Assembly: GCA_013001465.1 (NCBI GenBank)
Contig: JABDMM010000088.1
Coordinates: forward strand, 1-64,000
Reading direction: 5' to 3'
Length of the DNA stretch: 64,000 nt
Origin: Chitinophagales bacterium
GTDB taxonomy: Bacteria; Bacteroidota; Bacteroidia; Chitinophagales; JABDMM01
Positions 9,299-19,051 of the stretch are shown piece after piece. The notes beneath the pieces are model-generated. The model was not told the origin of the DNA, did no database searches, and saw only the letters and a list, made by a program, of their open reading frames with translations. Numbering within the stretch: the stretch's first letter is position 1; the number at the start of each line of letters is the position of its first letter. The position numbers were made by a program, and so were the translations under genes.

Positions 9299-12200
9299 CA
9301 ATTGCTGTTTTTGCTCCTGGTACCTGGATCCTATCCATTTCAAGAATAGTGAGTACATAACTCGCTGCTTTCATTGGTAAGACCAATGAAAGGATATCTG
9401 CTTCACCGCTGTTAAAAAGTATATTTCCATCCTCAACTTCGACGAGTGTAAATGGCGAATCCAATGGCATTCCTGCCTTCTTAAATGATTCAACGATTCC
9501 CCAAATCCTATAACATGCCTCCTCAGTTGTAATAGAGGTATTCTCAGAAATTGCAAGTGCCATTTCATACCTGTTACTACCGATCAAGTCGACCCAGGAT
9601 TTTTCTTCATCAGCAACTTTCTGCAAATCACATCCCACTGGATTATTCGACTCTATTGATATCGAGTAGTTTCCACTCTTTGACTTTGCAATAAATAAGT
9701 GATCACTCAATTCCGGTTTGCCATCTGGTCTCTTTATTAGTTCTGGTTTTGGCACAATGCCATTTGTAAATGAGAATGCAGTCGTGCTTTTAGCGTGATC
9801 GTCCAGGATCCGTCTGATGTAATTCCTACTGAAACAGGTATTCATTTTCAAGCCAGGTCTTGATTGTCTCATTGATCTATAAACTACACCAGTCCATTCT
9901 TCTAAGACATGGCCTTCCGATGTAAGCAGGAAAATATTGTATACATAAGAATCCTTGTCGTGACTGCTCTCTTTGGCGTGTATATATTTAGCTTCAACGT
10001 TCAAATCGGTTCTATACTTTTTGATAGATGAAATCTCAACCGGTAATAACGTTTTATAGGGAACACAGACCTGAACGGCATGTAGGATAGCATCTCTTAC
10101 TGCCGGATCGTTGCCAGTTATTTTTTGTGGTAAGTAATCACCATAGAATAAAGATTGAGTCAAAGGACCTAGAACAGCCATACATTCATATGCACTTGCA
10201 ATTTTGTATGACTCAATCACTTGAAATCTTCCCTTGTGGAATAAGAGATTTCCATATAACTCATCAGCCTGGATCTGTAAATCTTCTTCGACGATATCGA
10301 CTATCTCCTTTCTTTTATTAATTGTTTTTGACACTTCGATATCCATCGTAAAACAATCATCGATAAACCCGTTAGATGACCTTCTGATCGCACCTTTATA
10401 CTTATTGTTACCGACTCTCTGAACAATGAAGCGTAGTCTCTCACTTCCATCCGGAGGAATTGATATTGCTGTTTTCAGTTTAATGTTTGAAAACGTAGTT
10501 GTTCTGGATTGATCAACCAAAATCAAGATCAATTGCTGAATAGCCTCTAAACCCATAACCGTAGGGAAAATTCCAAGTCCGTCTATCTCGTGATCAGCAA
10601 GATAAGGGTCGTTTTGATAGTTGATCTCACATTCTGAGATCAATTCTACTCCTGGGTAAAAAACCTTTATGTCATCGAGAAAACGCAGAAGCGGCTTATC
10701 CTTATCCTCCAGATGAACAGTTTTTAACTTTCCAACTCTACTTGAAATTATGAAATTTGAATAAGGATCAGTATGTCGGATCACTCTCAAAAAAGACGCA
10801 ACACCCTGCTCTATAGTTATAGGTTCTATACCATTTTTCATAAGTGATTCCAGCACATTTAGCTTCTCGCCCATTCCTATTCCACTCCATACAGACCATG
10901 CCAGATTGCTGCATTTAATGTGGCGGTTCTTGCTTTGAAATTCTTTCAGGTAATTTGCCATCCATTGATTTGCCAACGCATAATCTGCATTTCCAGCCAT
11001 GCCTGATTCCGAAATGATGGAACCGAATGTAAAAACATACTTTAACTCATCTACAGACAATGACTTCAGGATATTTCTCAAACCGTAAAACTTAGGGTTT
11101 AAAGTCTCCTTGACTTTATTCTCATCAAGCAGTGCAAATTGACAAGGGATATTCACTCCGGCGCCATGCACGACTACACTGATCTTTCCAAAATGGCGTG
11201 ATGTAGCTTCAAGAGTTTCTCGCACAGCATCAGCATCAGTTACATCTACTGATAAGTACAAACAATCCACTCCGTGTTTCTTGAATCTCTCCAGATTGTT
11301 CGAAAGAACCACATCTTTCGTTGGATCAGAGCGACCCATGATTGCAAGCCGAACCCCATACTCTCTCGCAAGAGCAAGTGCACACTCAGCAGTTATCCCC
11401 TTGCCACCTCCACTTACAAGTACAACATCGTCTTCTTCCAATAATAAATTATCAGACTGAATTTCCTTTAATCTTAAATATGCTTTCTTTCTAATTTCTC
11501 CATCATATAAGATCTCTTCAAATCCGTTGATCTGATTTAATTCTTGCTCGATAATAATATCATCAAGAGAGGAGAGCTCCACTATTTTTACATTTGTAGC
11601 TGGATTCTCAAGATGAAAACTCTTAGCAAATCCATTGGCGAGCGGCTTATTCTGCAAAATCAAGATCTTCTTAGTCTTCAGTTCTGAAGCTTTAGCAAAA
11701 GCAGCGAGTAGAAGTTTCACAGCCCGGTCTTCTTTAAGTCCAACAAGGGATACTACAAATGTGGGATCTTCAGTATAAAACCTGTCAGCATTATATTTTT
11801 CAGAGAAATTAAACAGAGAGACTTTATGTGTTTTTCTGGCAGGTATTATTTCAAGAGTTTCAGGTCGGAAATCGAGCATAAAGGATTCAACCCATTTTTC
11901 GATTCCTTCGATATATTCATTTTCCTCTGAAACTGATGTTTCACCACTGGAGAGAACATTGAGTGCGGAACATATCTCCCCTACCGATGCATTGGCATAT
12001 TCAGTTGGAGCAGATGGGATATTCACTCCCATCAATTTTGCAGTAGATGTAACGATCTCACTAACCGTAATTGAATTGAGATGCAGATCATCGAGCATTT
12101 TACTCTCTTCACTAATTGTCTCTATAGGCAACTCCAGCCTTTCAGCTAACATTCTCCTGAATAGAAGAGGAAGATCTCCATTCGCATTCTGCCAATCTAT

Positions 12201-14984
12201 ATCATCATTACCTCTAGTTTTATCATCTCGAGAAGTTAGGATCAATTCATCTATCAACTCTACTGAATCAGCCGTTTCACAAGGATTCGTGATGAATGTG
12301 TCATTACCATAAATATCTAACTCCCTTCTGAATCTGTTTTCGAATAAAAAGTTTAGATCCGTAGTCTCTTTGAAAGCAAAGGAACAAGCAGATACAGTTA
12401 ACAGATCCTCGAACGAATCTGCAAATGTCCCAAGAGTTAGTATAGGTTTTTCGCTGAAACGAGAGACAATGGCCTTCAATCCGGCATTTGATCCCATATC
12501 GATCCAGACATCGATATCTTTCGAGGCCATCATAATAGCATTGTGAAACTTAACAGGGAAAGTCAGCTGGTCTATGAGAACCTGCTTACAATCGGTTTTG
12601 GATGTGATCTCTGTTGCAGTTACAGAGGAGATCATCTTTCGCTGAGGTTCTTGGAAATCTAAAGAATATAGATAACGTTCGAATGGAGTTCGAACTCCTT
12701 CCATTAAAGGTGAATGAAATGCATGATCAACTTTTAATCTAAAACATGTTACCTTCTCTTTTTGAGCCTTCTCATAAACCCTCTCCACCTCATCTTGCTC
12801 ACCGGATAAAACAAAATGGTTTTCACCATTGACAACTGCTACCTTTAAAGTACTATCTCCTATCAAGTGAAAAACGGTTTTCAGATCCGTATTTATAGAT
12901 AGCATAGCTCCATTCTTACCTGCAAATTCATTGATCAGTTCACCCCTCGTTTTAGCTAGTTTCTCCATCGTCTCACCATCGATCACTTCAGCCCAGTAGA
13001 GAGCTGGTATTTCTCCGAGTGAATGTCCAACGGCTCTTTCAGCTTCCACATTCATCAGTTTCAATAGATCGATTCCACATTTACTGATAAGCGTCGACAT
13101 TGGCTGCACAATAGCAGTATCTACACGCTCACTCGAGTTTTTCAATTCATGAATACGCTTTATTTCCTGATCAAATTTTGGAAATCGGGCTTGAAAGAGT
13201 TCTCCCTGGATCTTCATGTCGATTCCCTGTCCGGGAAACATCAAGCCGATGCGCTTTTCAGTATTTTCAATATTTATGAATATCTGCTCTTCGGTATCGA
13301 GTAGATCTGTATTTTCATTATTGAGATGATCGATGATCAGGTGTAATTTTCTTTCAAGCTCTTTGGGTTTATTCGCAACAAAAGCAATTCTTACCCTTTT
13401 CTCCTCTTGTTTCTCATCGTATAGTTTACAAGCCAGATCACTCATTTCAGAGAATGAAATATTGGGTGCGGTTGCAAGCAAATTTCCTAGTTTTTCAGAA
13501 AGCGACTTCACATCTTTTGCTGTAAATATGAACACCTCTGCATCCTGGTAGGAGGAGATCAATTGATTTTCCTTATCGGTCAGTTTTGACCTACGATGAC
13601 CTGTTGGATTCTCGATCGTAATATGCGTATTGATGCCACCAAAACCCATCGCACTAATAGATGCTTTTAATGGTCGGTCATGATCCCACAACATTGCTGA
13701 TTGAGAGATATTCAATTCGTTGGATGAAGCGAGAATGTTGTTCTCATGTTTTAATCCACTTACCGGAGGGATGAGTTGATTCTTTACTGCCAGAACAGCT
13801 TTGATAAATCCGGCAATACCTGCAGCCGCTTTAGCGTGACCTATGTTACTTTTCACAGATCCTACATAAGAAGGATACTTAGCATCACAATCTTGAAGTC
13901 GTCGTTTTATTGTGCCTAACTCAACCTCATCTCCTACTTTCGTTCCTGTTCCATGACCTTCTATATATGGAACCTGATCTATGTCATAACCTGCCTTCTT
14001 ATATGCCTTTTCCATCGCCAGCAATTGGCCATCGATAGTAGGTCGGGTGATACCACCCTGACCATCGGACGAAATTCCCCATCCATTTATTACAGTGTAT
14101 ATATTGAGCGATCGGTTAACAGCTTCTTCATAGTCCATCAGCAAAACAAATCCGCAACCCTCACCGGGCCAGAAACCATTTGCATTCTTATCATATACCG
14201 ACATTTCTTTTTTCGCCAAAGCACCGGTCCTGGAAAAACCAACTAATTCAAATGGATCCAGGCTAATATCAACACCTCCGGCAATAGCCACTTTCAAAGA
14301 ACCACTTTCTATAGCCTGACATGCTTCAATAATAGAAAGCAACGAAGAAGAACATGCACCATCAACAGTGTAACCTCCTCCTTTGATATCAAAATAATTA
14401 CAGATCCTTCCCGCAATGGTATTTGACAAACCTCCTGCCAGAGAATCCTCTTCCATTTGAGCAAAAGGAGCTTTGAAATTCTGCTCATATGTTCTCAGGA
14501 ATACCTCGATCTCTTTTTCTGACCATCCCAGATCCTGGAATTCTTTGGCTATAGTTTTTGCAATATATGGCCATCTCAATCGAAGTTGATTCGATCTGGT
14601 AGTCTCGCCGGTCAATGTATTACCAACAAAGACACCGGTATTGCTTAAAGGGAGGTCTGAAATATCAAGGCCAGAGTCTCTTAAAGCGTTATCGGCAGTT
14701 TCAAGTGCGATCCAATGAGCAATATCAGCTGTGCGGAATGAGCTTCCGGAAATATGAAATTTTGCTCTGTCGAAATCGTAGTTTTTTATTACTGCCGCAA
14801 TATTCATATAGACAGCATCGGGATGCTCCGGGTTGAAATATGCTGATGACAGTCTGCAATCGGGTACTTTACGAAAAGCCCTTCTTTTTGAAAGAATATT
14901 TTCCCATAGCTGCATGTAATTATCCGCATCCGGATAAATGCAGGCCATGCCCACAACTGCAATTCTATGTTTCAAATCATTCAT
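9282..14984 (-). CDS. pksE: Enediyne-family iterative type I polyketide synthase (PKSE), KS-AT-ACP-KR-DH-PPTase
   Basis: KS: TVDGACSSS (Cys at aa 211), EGHGTGT, KSNIGHAKAA. AT: GHSLGE, DHAFHSPLM. ACP: DDLHLNSITVSEI. KR: VSGGGKGI and YALANQ. DH: DHEIDGLGIFP (HxxxGxxxxP). C-terminal PPTase-like region VGCDLQ...RIWGIVESFKKAG. Confidence 0.93.
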   Translation of the reverse strand: MNDLKHRIAVVGMACIYPDADNYMQLWENILSKRRAFRKVPDCRLSSAYFNPEHPDAVYMNIAAVIKNYDFDRAKFHISGSSFRTADIAHWIALETADNALRDSGLDISDLPLSNTGVFVGNTLTGETTRSNQLRLRWPYIAKTIAKEFQDLGWSEKEIEVFLRTYEQNFKAPFAQMEEDSLAGGLSNTIAGRICNYFDIKGGGYTVDGACSSSLLSIIEACQAIESGSLKVAIAGGVDISLDPFELVGFSRTGALAKKEMSVYDKNANGFWPGEGCGFVLLMDYEEAVNRSLNIYTVINGWGISSDGQGGITRPTIDGQLLAMEKAYKKAGYDIDQVPYIEGHGTGTKVGDEVELGTIKRRLQDCDAKYPSYVGSVKSNIGHAKAAAGIAGFIKAVLAVKNQLIPPVSGLKHENNILASSNELNISQSAMLWDHDRPLKASISAMGFGGINTHITIENPTGHRRSKLTDKENQLISSYQDAEVFIFTAKDVKSLSEKLGNLLATAPNISFSEMSDLACKLYDEKQEEKRVRIAFVANKPKELERKLHLIIDHLNNENTDLLDTEEQIFINIENTEKRIGLMFPGQGIDMKIQGELFQARFPKFDQEIKRIHELKNSSERVDTAIVQPMSTLISKCGIDLLKLMNVEAERAVGHSLGEIPALYWAEVIDGETMEKLAKTRGELINEFAGKNGAMLSINTDLKTVFHLIGDSTLKVAVVNGENHFVLSGEQDEVERVYEKAQKEKVTCFRLKVDHAFHSPLMEGVRTPFERYLYSLDFQEPQRKMISSVTATEITSKTDCKQVLIDQLTFPVKFHNAIMMASKDIDVWIDMGSNAGLKAIVSRFSEKPILTLGTFADSFEDLLTVSACSFAFKETTDLNFLFENRFRRELDIYGNDTFITNPCETADSVELIDELILTSRDDKTRGNDDIDWQNANGDLPLLFRRMLAERLELPIETISEESKMLDDLHLNSITVSEIVTSTAKLMGVNIPSAPTEYANASVGEICSALNVLSSGETSVSEENEYIEGIEKWVESFMLDFRPETLEIIPARKTHKVSLFNFSEKYNADRFYTEDPTFVVSLVGLKEDRAVKLLLAAFAKASELKTKKILILQNKPLANGFAKSFHLENPATNVKIVELSSLDDIIIEQELNQINGFEEILYDGEIRKKAYLRLKEIQSDNLLLEEDDVVLVSGGGKGITAECALALAREYGVRLAIMGRSDPTKDVVLSNNLERFKKHGVDCLYLSVDVTDADAVRETLEATSRHFGKISVVVHGAGVNIPCQFALLDENKVKETLNPKFYGLRNILKSLSVDELKYVFTFGSIISESGMAGNADYALANQWMANYLKEFQSKNRHIKCSNLAWSVWSGIGMGEKLNVLESLMKNGIEPITIEQGVASFLRVIRHTDPYSNFIISSRVGKLKTVHLEDKDKPLLRFLDDIKVFYPGVELISECEINYQNDPYLADHEIDGLGIFPTVMGLEAIQQLILILVDQSRTTTFSNIKLKTAISIPPDGSERLRFIVQRVGNNKYKGAIRRSSNGFIDDCFTMDIEVSKTINKRKEIVDIVEEDLQIQADELYGNLLFHKGRFQVIESYKIASAYECMAVLGPLTQSLFYGDYLPQKITGNDPAVRDAILHAVQVCVPYKTLLPVEISSIKKYRTDLNVEAKYIHAKESSHDKDSYVYNIFLLTSEGHVLEEWTGVVYRSMRQSRPGLKMNTCFSRNYIRRILDDHAKSTTAFSFTNGIVPKPELIKRPDGKPELSDHLFIAKSKSGNYSISIESNNPVGCDLQKVADEEKSWVDLIGSNRYEMALAISENTSITTEEACYRIWGIVESFKKAGMPLDSPFTLVEVEDGNILFNSGEADILSLVLPMKAASYVLTILEMDRIQVPGAKTAIDEKVL

Positions 14985-15925
14985 GATCTCATCTCTATTT
15001 CTTCAGGATTTCTTGAAGGGACAACGCCACCGCCAAGCTGAACTCCGCCCGTGGTTTTAACAGGAACATCTACTCTTTCGGAAACATACAGATATGCTCC
15101 GCGGAGAATACAAACAGCAAAAAGCGCGAAAAACAATCCAAATACTATATGAAAGGCTGTAAGCAAACCATAAACTACAGCAACAGCGGCTCCAAAGCCT
15201 ATTTGATTATACTTTTTAAAAGGTGTGGTCGCAGGATCGGACACCATATAGAATGTAAACAGTAAGAATGCAACGCCATTCATTGGCATTAACGCTGCAA
15301 TCATCGATGTCTCAAAAGCCCAGCTTCTTACTGCAGCTTGGATAATGAAAACAAACAACCAAGCAGCGATAAGAGGAATTTTCTTTGTGTATTTCGCATT
15401 CAGGAATGTACCTGCGAATATAAAAACGATAGGTATGATCCAATCCGGAGCTCCTACCACGTTCTCTGTAAATTGATAGGGAGGAGCGATTCCGACCCAT
15501 GGGAATAAAATCAGTATGATCGCGATACCTGTGTTCGAAGGATTTAAAAAGTGTCTTGATCTTCCCTTAAACTTAACCCTGAAAATTTGCTTGGATAATA
15601 GTGCGATCGCTACAGCAAAAACAATCGGCATAAGTCCGGCGTTGGTGAACAGCAACATAGACACTGCTAATGCTGTAATGTGCCCCGGTAAGAGAAAATC
15701 GATAAAATTACCAGGACCTCCCTTATATCGCGCTTTATACCCAAACTGATTTGCATTTAAAGTTTCGAAAACGAACTCAATAACATAAGCCGTGAGCAAA
15801 GCGACAAGCATATGCGCGACAGACTGTTCAAAGCCAAGAAAAAAGTGACCAGCAATATTAAGCGCCGTAATCGCAAATGCGAAACGTCTTAATGCAGGTA
15901 ATCTTAAATCTTTTGTTGCTGTCAT
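14981..15925 (-). CDS. unbU: Enediyne biosynthesis membrane protein UnbU (RnfD/NqrB-like)
   Basis: Multi-pass membrane protein with GGPGNFIDFLLPGHITAL, SRHFLNPSNTGIAI and MVSDPATTPFKK; fixed position between UnbV and PKSE; 4-nt overlap with PKSE. Confidence 0.88.
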   Translation of the reverse strand: MTATKDLRLPALRRFAFAITALNIAGHFFLGFEQSVAHMLVALLTAYVIEFVFETLNANQFGYKARYKGGPGNFIDFLLPGHITALAVSMLLFTNAGLMPIVFAVAIALLSKQIFRVKFKGRSRHFLNPSNTGIAIILILFPWVGIAPPYQFTENVVGAPDWIIPIVFIFAGTFLNAKYTKKIPLIAAWLFVFIIQAAVRSWAFETSMIAALMPMNGVAFLLFTFYMVSDPATTPFKKYNQIGFGAAVAVVYGLLTAFHIVFGLFFALFAVCILRGAYLYVSERVDVPVKTTGGVQLGGGVVPSRNPEEIEMRS

Positions 15926-15937
15926 GATCGTAATTTC

Positions 15938-17815
15938 TTATGGTAAATAAACTACTGATCTACCCAGTGGTAGCTTTATGTTTTCTTTCTTTTCATTTCC
16001 ATTAAGGTCTCTCCATGTAATGAGCACTTCTATTTCGTTTGCATCGTAAGAACCAAGGCCGAAAAAGATCTCTTGTCCGTCCGCACCTGAATGTCCATTC
16101 CCTCCATCAGAGTAATCGATATACTGTTTTCCGTTTATGTTAAATGAAACCATTGCACCGGTAGCAATTCTACCTTTGTAGTTTTCATTATTCTCTATAG
16201 TTACTTTCGGTAAATTATGATACACCTGAACAGGAACGATTGCTAAATAGCTATTGCTGCCATTGTAGTTGTTCTTATAAAGTCTGGAATCCTCCCACTG
16301 ATTTGCAACTACAAAATCGAGATCGCCATCAGCATCGAAATCACAAGTTGCAATTCCTCTGGTAACCTGCTCATGAGCCACACCTGCCAGTTCAGAGATA
16401 TCGAAGAAATAACCCTGATCGTTTCTGGCGAATAAAGGATTCGCTTCATAGCCGCTTAGATCAGCTCCGGGCTGAAAGTTTGGCCATACACCCGGAATAG
16501 CGAGCAGCTCATCGTTTCCCATTGCCAGCTCCTGAAGTTCAGGCCAACGATCGATTTTCCCTTTTACAAAACCAGTTGCCTGAAGCGCTTCTGCCAGTCC
16601 ATCGTTATTTAAATCAGCTAATTTAGAATCCCAACCCCATGAACTTCTCGACAGTCCTAATTCTTCGCTACGGTTAACAAATGGAGCGATGCCAGATTCC
16701 ATAAGATCAAATTGCCCTGTTGAGATAAAAGCAAAATGACTCTCCTCTAATGCATATTCATCTGCGATATTGGATACATAAATATCAAGCAGTCCATCTC
16801 CATCGATATCTGAAACATCAGCACCCATCCCTTTGAAAGAATCTTTACCCAAGACGGATGAACTGATGGTATTCAATTTTTTCTTGCCTTTGAGCATGGT
16901 AAATTTCAGCTTGCCGGGAGAAGAATTGTTGTAAAGAAGTTTATCCGGACCGAAGTCGTTTGATACATATATATCGCATTTCATGTCTCCATTTAGATCC
17001 GCAGCTGCAAGTGCAAGCGTCCAGTCGAGGGGTCTTTCAAAATCGTCATACCAGTCTTCGACTTCAGTATAAAATCCTGTTTTCTTATTATATAGAAACA
17101 TATGATTTCGTGCACCATTATCTGCACGGGTCATGCTGTGTTGCATTACCTGATCTTTGTCATCGGCATTTTCGTCCAGAACTTTGGCACCGTCTGGAAA
17201 ATAGTTACCGATCAGGATATCTAGATGGCCGTCACCATCAAAATCGGCAGTGGTTGCGGCGTTTGTAAACCATCGTTCCTTTTTTGGACTAAGCTCGACC
17301 GGACTGAATCCATATTCAGAAGCCAGGAAGAGTATCGGTGTTCGTCCCCAATAGTAAAGAAGAATATCATTTTTACCATCTCCGTTGAAATCGTTAGTCA
17401 AAGAACCCATTGGCGACATTGTATTTTCATCATATGGCAGTGGCGTAGCTTCAAGGCTGAAAGGTGTATATTTAGCCGGATCTTTCAAATTACTTATATA
17501 CGCTTTATCAAATCTAGGATCGACGTGAATTATATCATCGTATAAGCGGTCATTGTCAAGATCTGCAAAACTGACTGCAGCTCCGACGGAGGAAATCCAT
17601 GCGGAGATATGTTCATATTGAGGATGTACAGAGCGAACAGAATTAGATTGGAGATCTTCGGGTTGGAACAATGTAGAAGATGAAAACGAAAACTCTTTTT
17701 CGAACATAGCTTTTTCAAACTTGTCGACCTTTTCGGGTGCAGCAAGTGCGTAGAGTACTATCAAAATTGTTATGGCTAGAACTCGGGATCTATATTCATA
17801 AAATAGCTTTTTCAT
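15938..17815 (-). CDS. unbV: Enediyne biosynthesis protein UnbV (FG-GAP repeats, ASPIC/UnbV C-terminal domain)
   Basis: Multiple FNGDGKNDI/DFDGDGHLDI repeats; C-terminal GRIATGAMVSFNINGKQYIDYSDGGNGHSGADGQEIFFGLGSYDANEIEVLITW. Confidence 0.9.
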   Translation of the reverse strand: MKKLFYEYRSRVLAITILIVLYALAAPEKVDKFEKAMFEKEFSFSSSTLFQPEDLQSNSVRSVHPQYEHISAWISSVGAAVSFADLDNDRLYDDIIHVDPRFDKAYISNLKDPAKYTPFSLEATPLPYDENTMSPMGSLTNDFNGDGKNDILLYYWGRTPILFLASEYGFSPVELSPKKERWFTNAATTADFDGDGHLDILIGNYFPDGAKVLDENADDKDQVMQHSMTRADNGARNHMFLYNKKTGFYTEVEDWYDDFERPLDWTLALAAADLNGDMKCDIYVSNDFGPDKLLYNNSSPGKLKFTMLKGKKKLNTISSSVLGKDSFKGMGADVSDIDGDGLLDIYVSNIADEYALEESHFAFISTGQFDLMESGIAPFVNRSEELGLSRSSWGWDSKLADLNNDGLAEALQATGFVKGKIDRWPELQELAMGNDELLAIPGVWPNFQPGADLSGYEANPLFARNDQGYFFDISELAGVAHEQVTRGIATCDFDADGDLDFVVANQWEDSRLYKNNYNGSNSYLAIVPVQVYHNLPKVTIENNENYKGRIATGAMVSFNINGKQYIDYSDGGNGHSGADGQEIFFGLGSYDANEIEVLITWRDLNGNEKKENIKLPLGRSVVYLP

Positions 17816-18788
17816 TTTGGTTTTTCTTGGTTAATTGAGTTTCCGGTTGTTCTGAGATACGGTATCTGATCCGGGACCGCCAAATTTCGTAGGAAGGTCG
17901 TTCTGTACTATTAACTACTGGCAGGTCTGTAAGAGTATCATCTGCTATTTGAGCAGCTTCAAATACAGGCATTCCGGTTAAGATCGAACATGCCATCTCG
18001 TTTCTTTCATCTATTAGCCCTGCTTTTCTTCGAGCCTTGGCTGCAAAAACAGCTCCCTGAGCAAGGTGCTGTCCGTTACCATTCGCTATACTTTTCAAAT
18101 CTCTGATCACTGTTTCACCTACCCCTGAAGCATAGGTTGCTGCAAGACCAACGCCTGACCAAAGATCAGGATGAAACTTTTCAGGAAATTTGTTAATGCC
18201 GTCTTTTATTTGTTCCGGATTTGCTCCAAATACGAACCATAGAGCTCGCCCTGCTCCTTGAGCAAAAGCACATTTTTGATACCCCGGATAGTTTGGAATA
18301 TGTCCTCTTCGAACAATTTTATCAGTATTGAAAAAAGCTTCGTGAAAACCGTGACCGTCAAGAACAAGGTATTTTAAGAGGTTATCATAACGGTGTACAT
18401 GTTTGCTTACTTTAACCGGCAATCTTGACAAGGCCCATCCAGCACCAACAAATGACATATAATTATGAACCGATCCAATGCCATCCAAAAATTTAGAAAA
18501 GGAGCCATTGCCTATAAAAGGAACATATTCCATAATCGTAAGTCCCATTGCTGCTCCCTCATAGGAAAAGCCTTTATAGAAATCAGGTATTGTCTCAAGT
18601 TTAAGCTTGAGCTCTTCATGGCTTTCTGAGGTTAGCGCGAAATGGTATCCATCTAAAAAATAAAACCCGATTTGTTCCAGATGGTCTTGGAGCTTCTTAT
18701 CGTCACACGTAAACTTCCTTTTTTTAAAAGTCGCTTGACTCTTATTCACCCCGAAGAGTTTCATTCTTAGTTTAGTGCTAAGTGACAT
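17796..18788 (-). CDS. unbL: DUF1702 family protein (UnbL / enediyne E3-like)
   Basis: FYKGFSYEGAAMGLTIMEY, VGAGWALSRLP, LDGHGFHEAFF and GAGRALWFVFG match the DUF1702 pattern; 20-nt overlap with unbV. Confidence 0.88.
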   Translation of the reverse strand: MSLSTKLRMKLFGVNKSQATFKKRKFTCDDKKLQDHLEQIGFYFLDGYHFALTSESHEELKLKLETIPDFYKGFSYEGAAMGLTIMEYVPFIGNGSFSKFLDGIGSVHNYMSFVGAGWALSRLPVKVSKHVHRYDNLLKYLVLDGHGFHEAFFNTDKIVRRGHIPNYPGYQKCAFAQGAGRALWFVFGANPEQIKDGINKFPEKFHPDLWSGVGLAATYASGVGETVIRDLKSIANGNGQHLAQGAVFAAKARRKAGLIDERNEMACSILTGMPVFEAAQIADDTLTDLPVVNSTERPSYEIWRSRIRYRISEQPETQLTKKNQNEKAIL

Positions 18789-18795
18789 TAGTTCA

Positions 18796-18807
18796 AATTG
18801 ATCAATT
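18796..18807. promoter_or_regulatory. 12-bp perfect palindrome immediately upstream of the cassette start codon
   Basis: AATTGATCAATT lies 8 nt upstream of the unbL ATG. Confidence 0.25.
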
Positions 18808-19005
18808 GAGCTTATTCTCCTTTGAAGTTACACGAAGTTTTGCTCAATATTAGCCCAAATTAGTATACGTTGAAGATTTGCATCTAAACGTTGCTTCTGG
18901 GTGAGTTAACGCAAATAATCTCATTGAATTTACGAAAAAATCTTCAATATTTATAATTATCACATATGTTAAAGCCTTCAGTCCCGTATGGCCATGGAAT
19001 AAAAA

Positions 19006-19029
19006 AAGGTCCTTCAGAAGAAGGACCTT
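19006..19029 (-). terminator. Rho-independent terminator for the 19052-19564 gene
   Basis: AAGGTCCTTC-AGAA-GAAGGACCTT stem with a T run on the minus strand. Confidence 0.8.
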
Positions 19030-19051
19030 AACTATTTTAGTTTGATTTTGT

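Noticed and set aside
9298-9358. Longer start for TEBC at 9358
   Set aside because: Family similarity begins at MRKFYRYEHIVG (9298); the upstream 20 residues lie within the PKSE reading region and look non-homologous.
9282-14984. PfaA-type polyunsaturated fatty acid synthase as an alternative call
   Set aside because: Single ACP, DH-PPTase C-terminus and the UnbL/UnbV/UnbU/TEBC neighbours fit PKSE; no PfaB/C/D partners are present.
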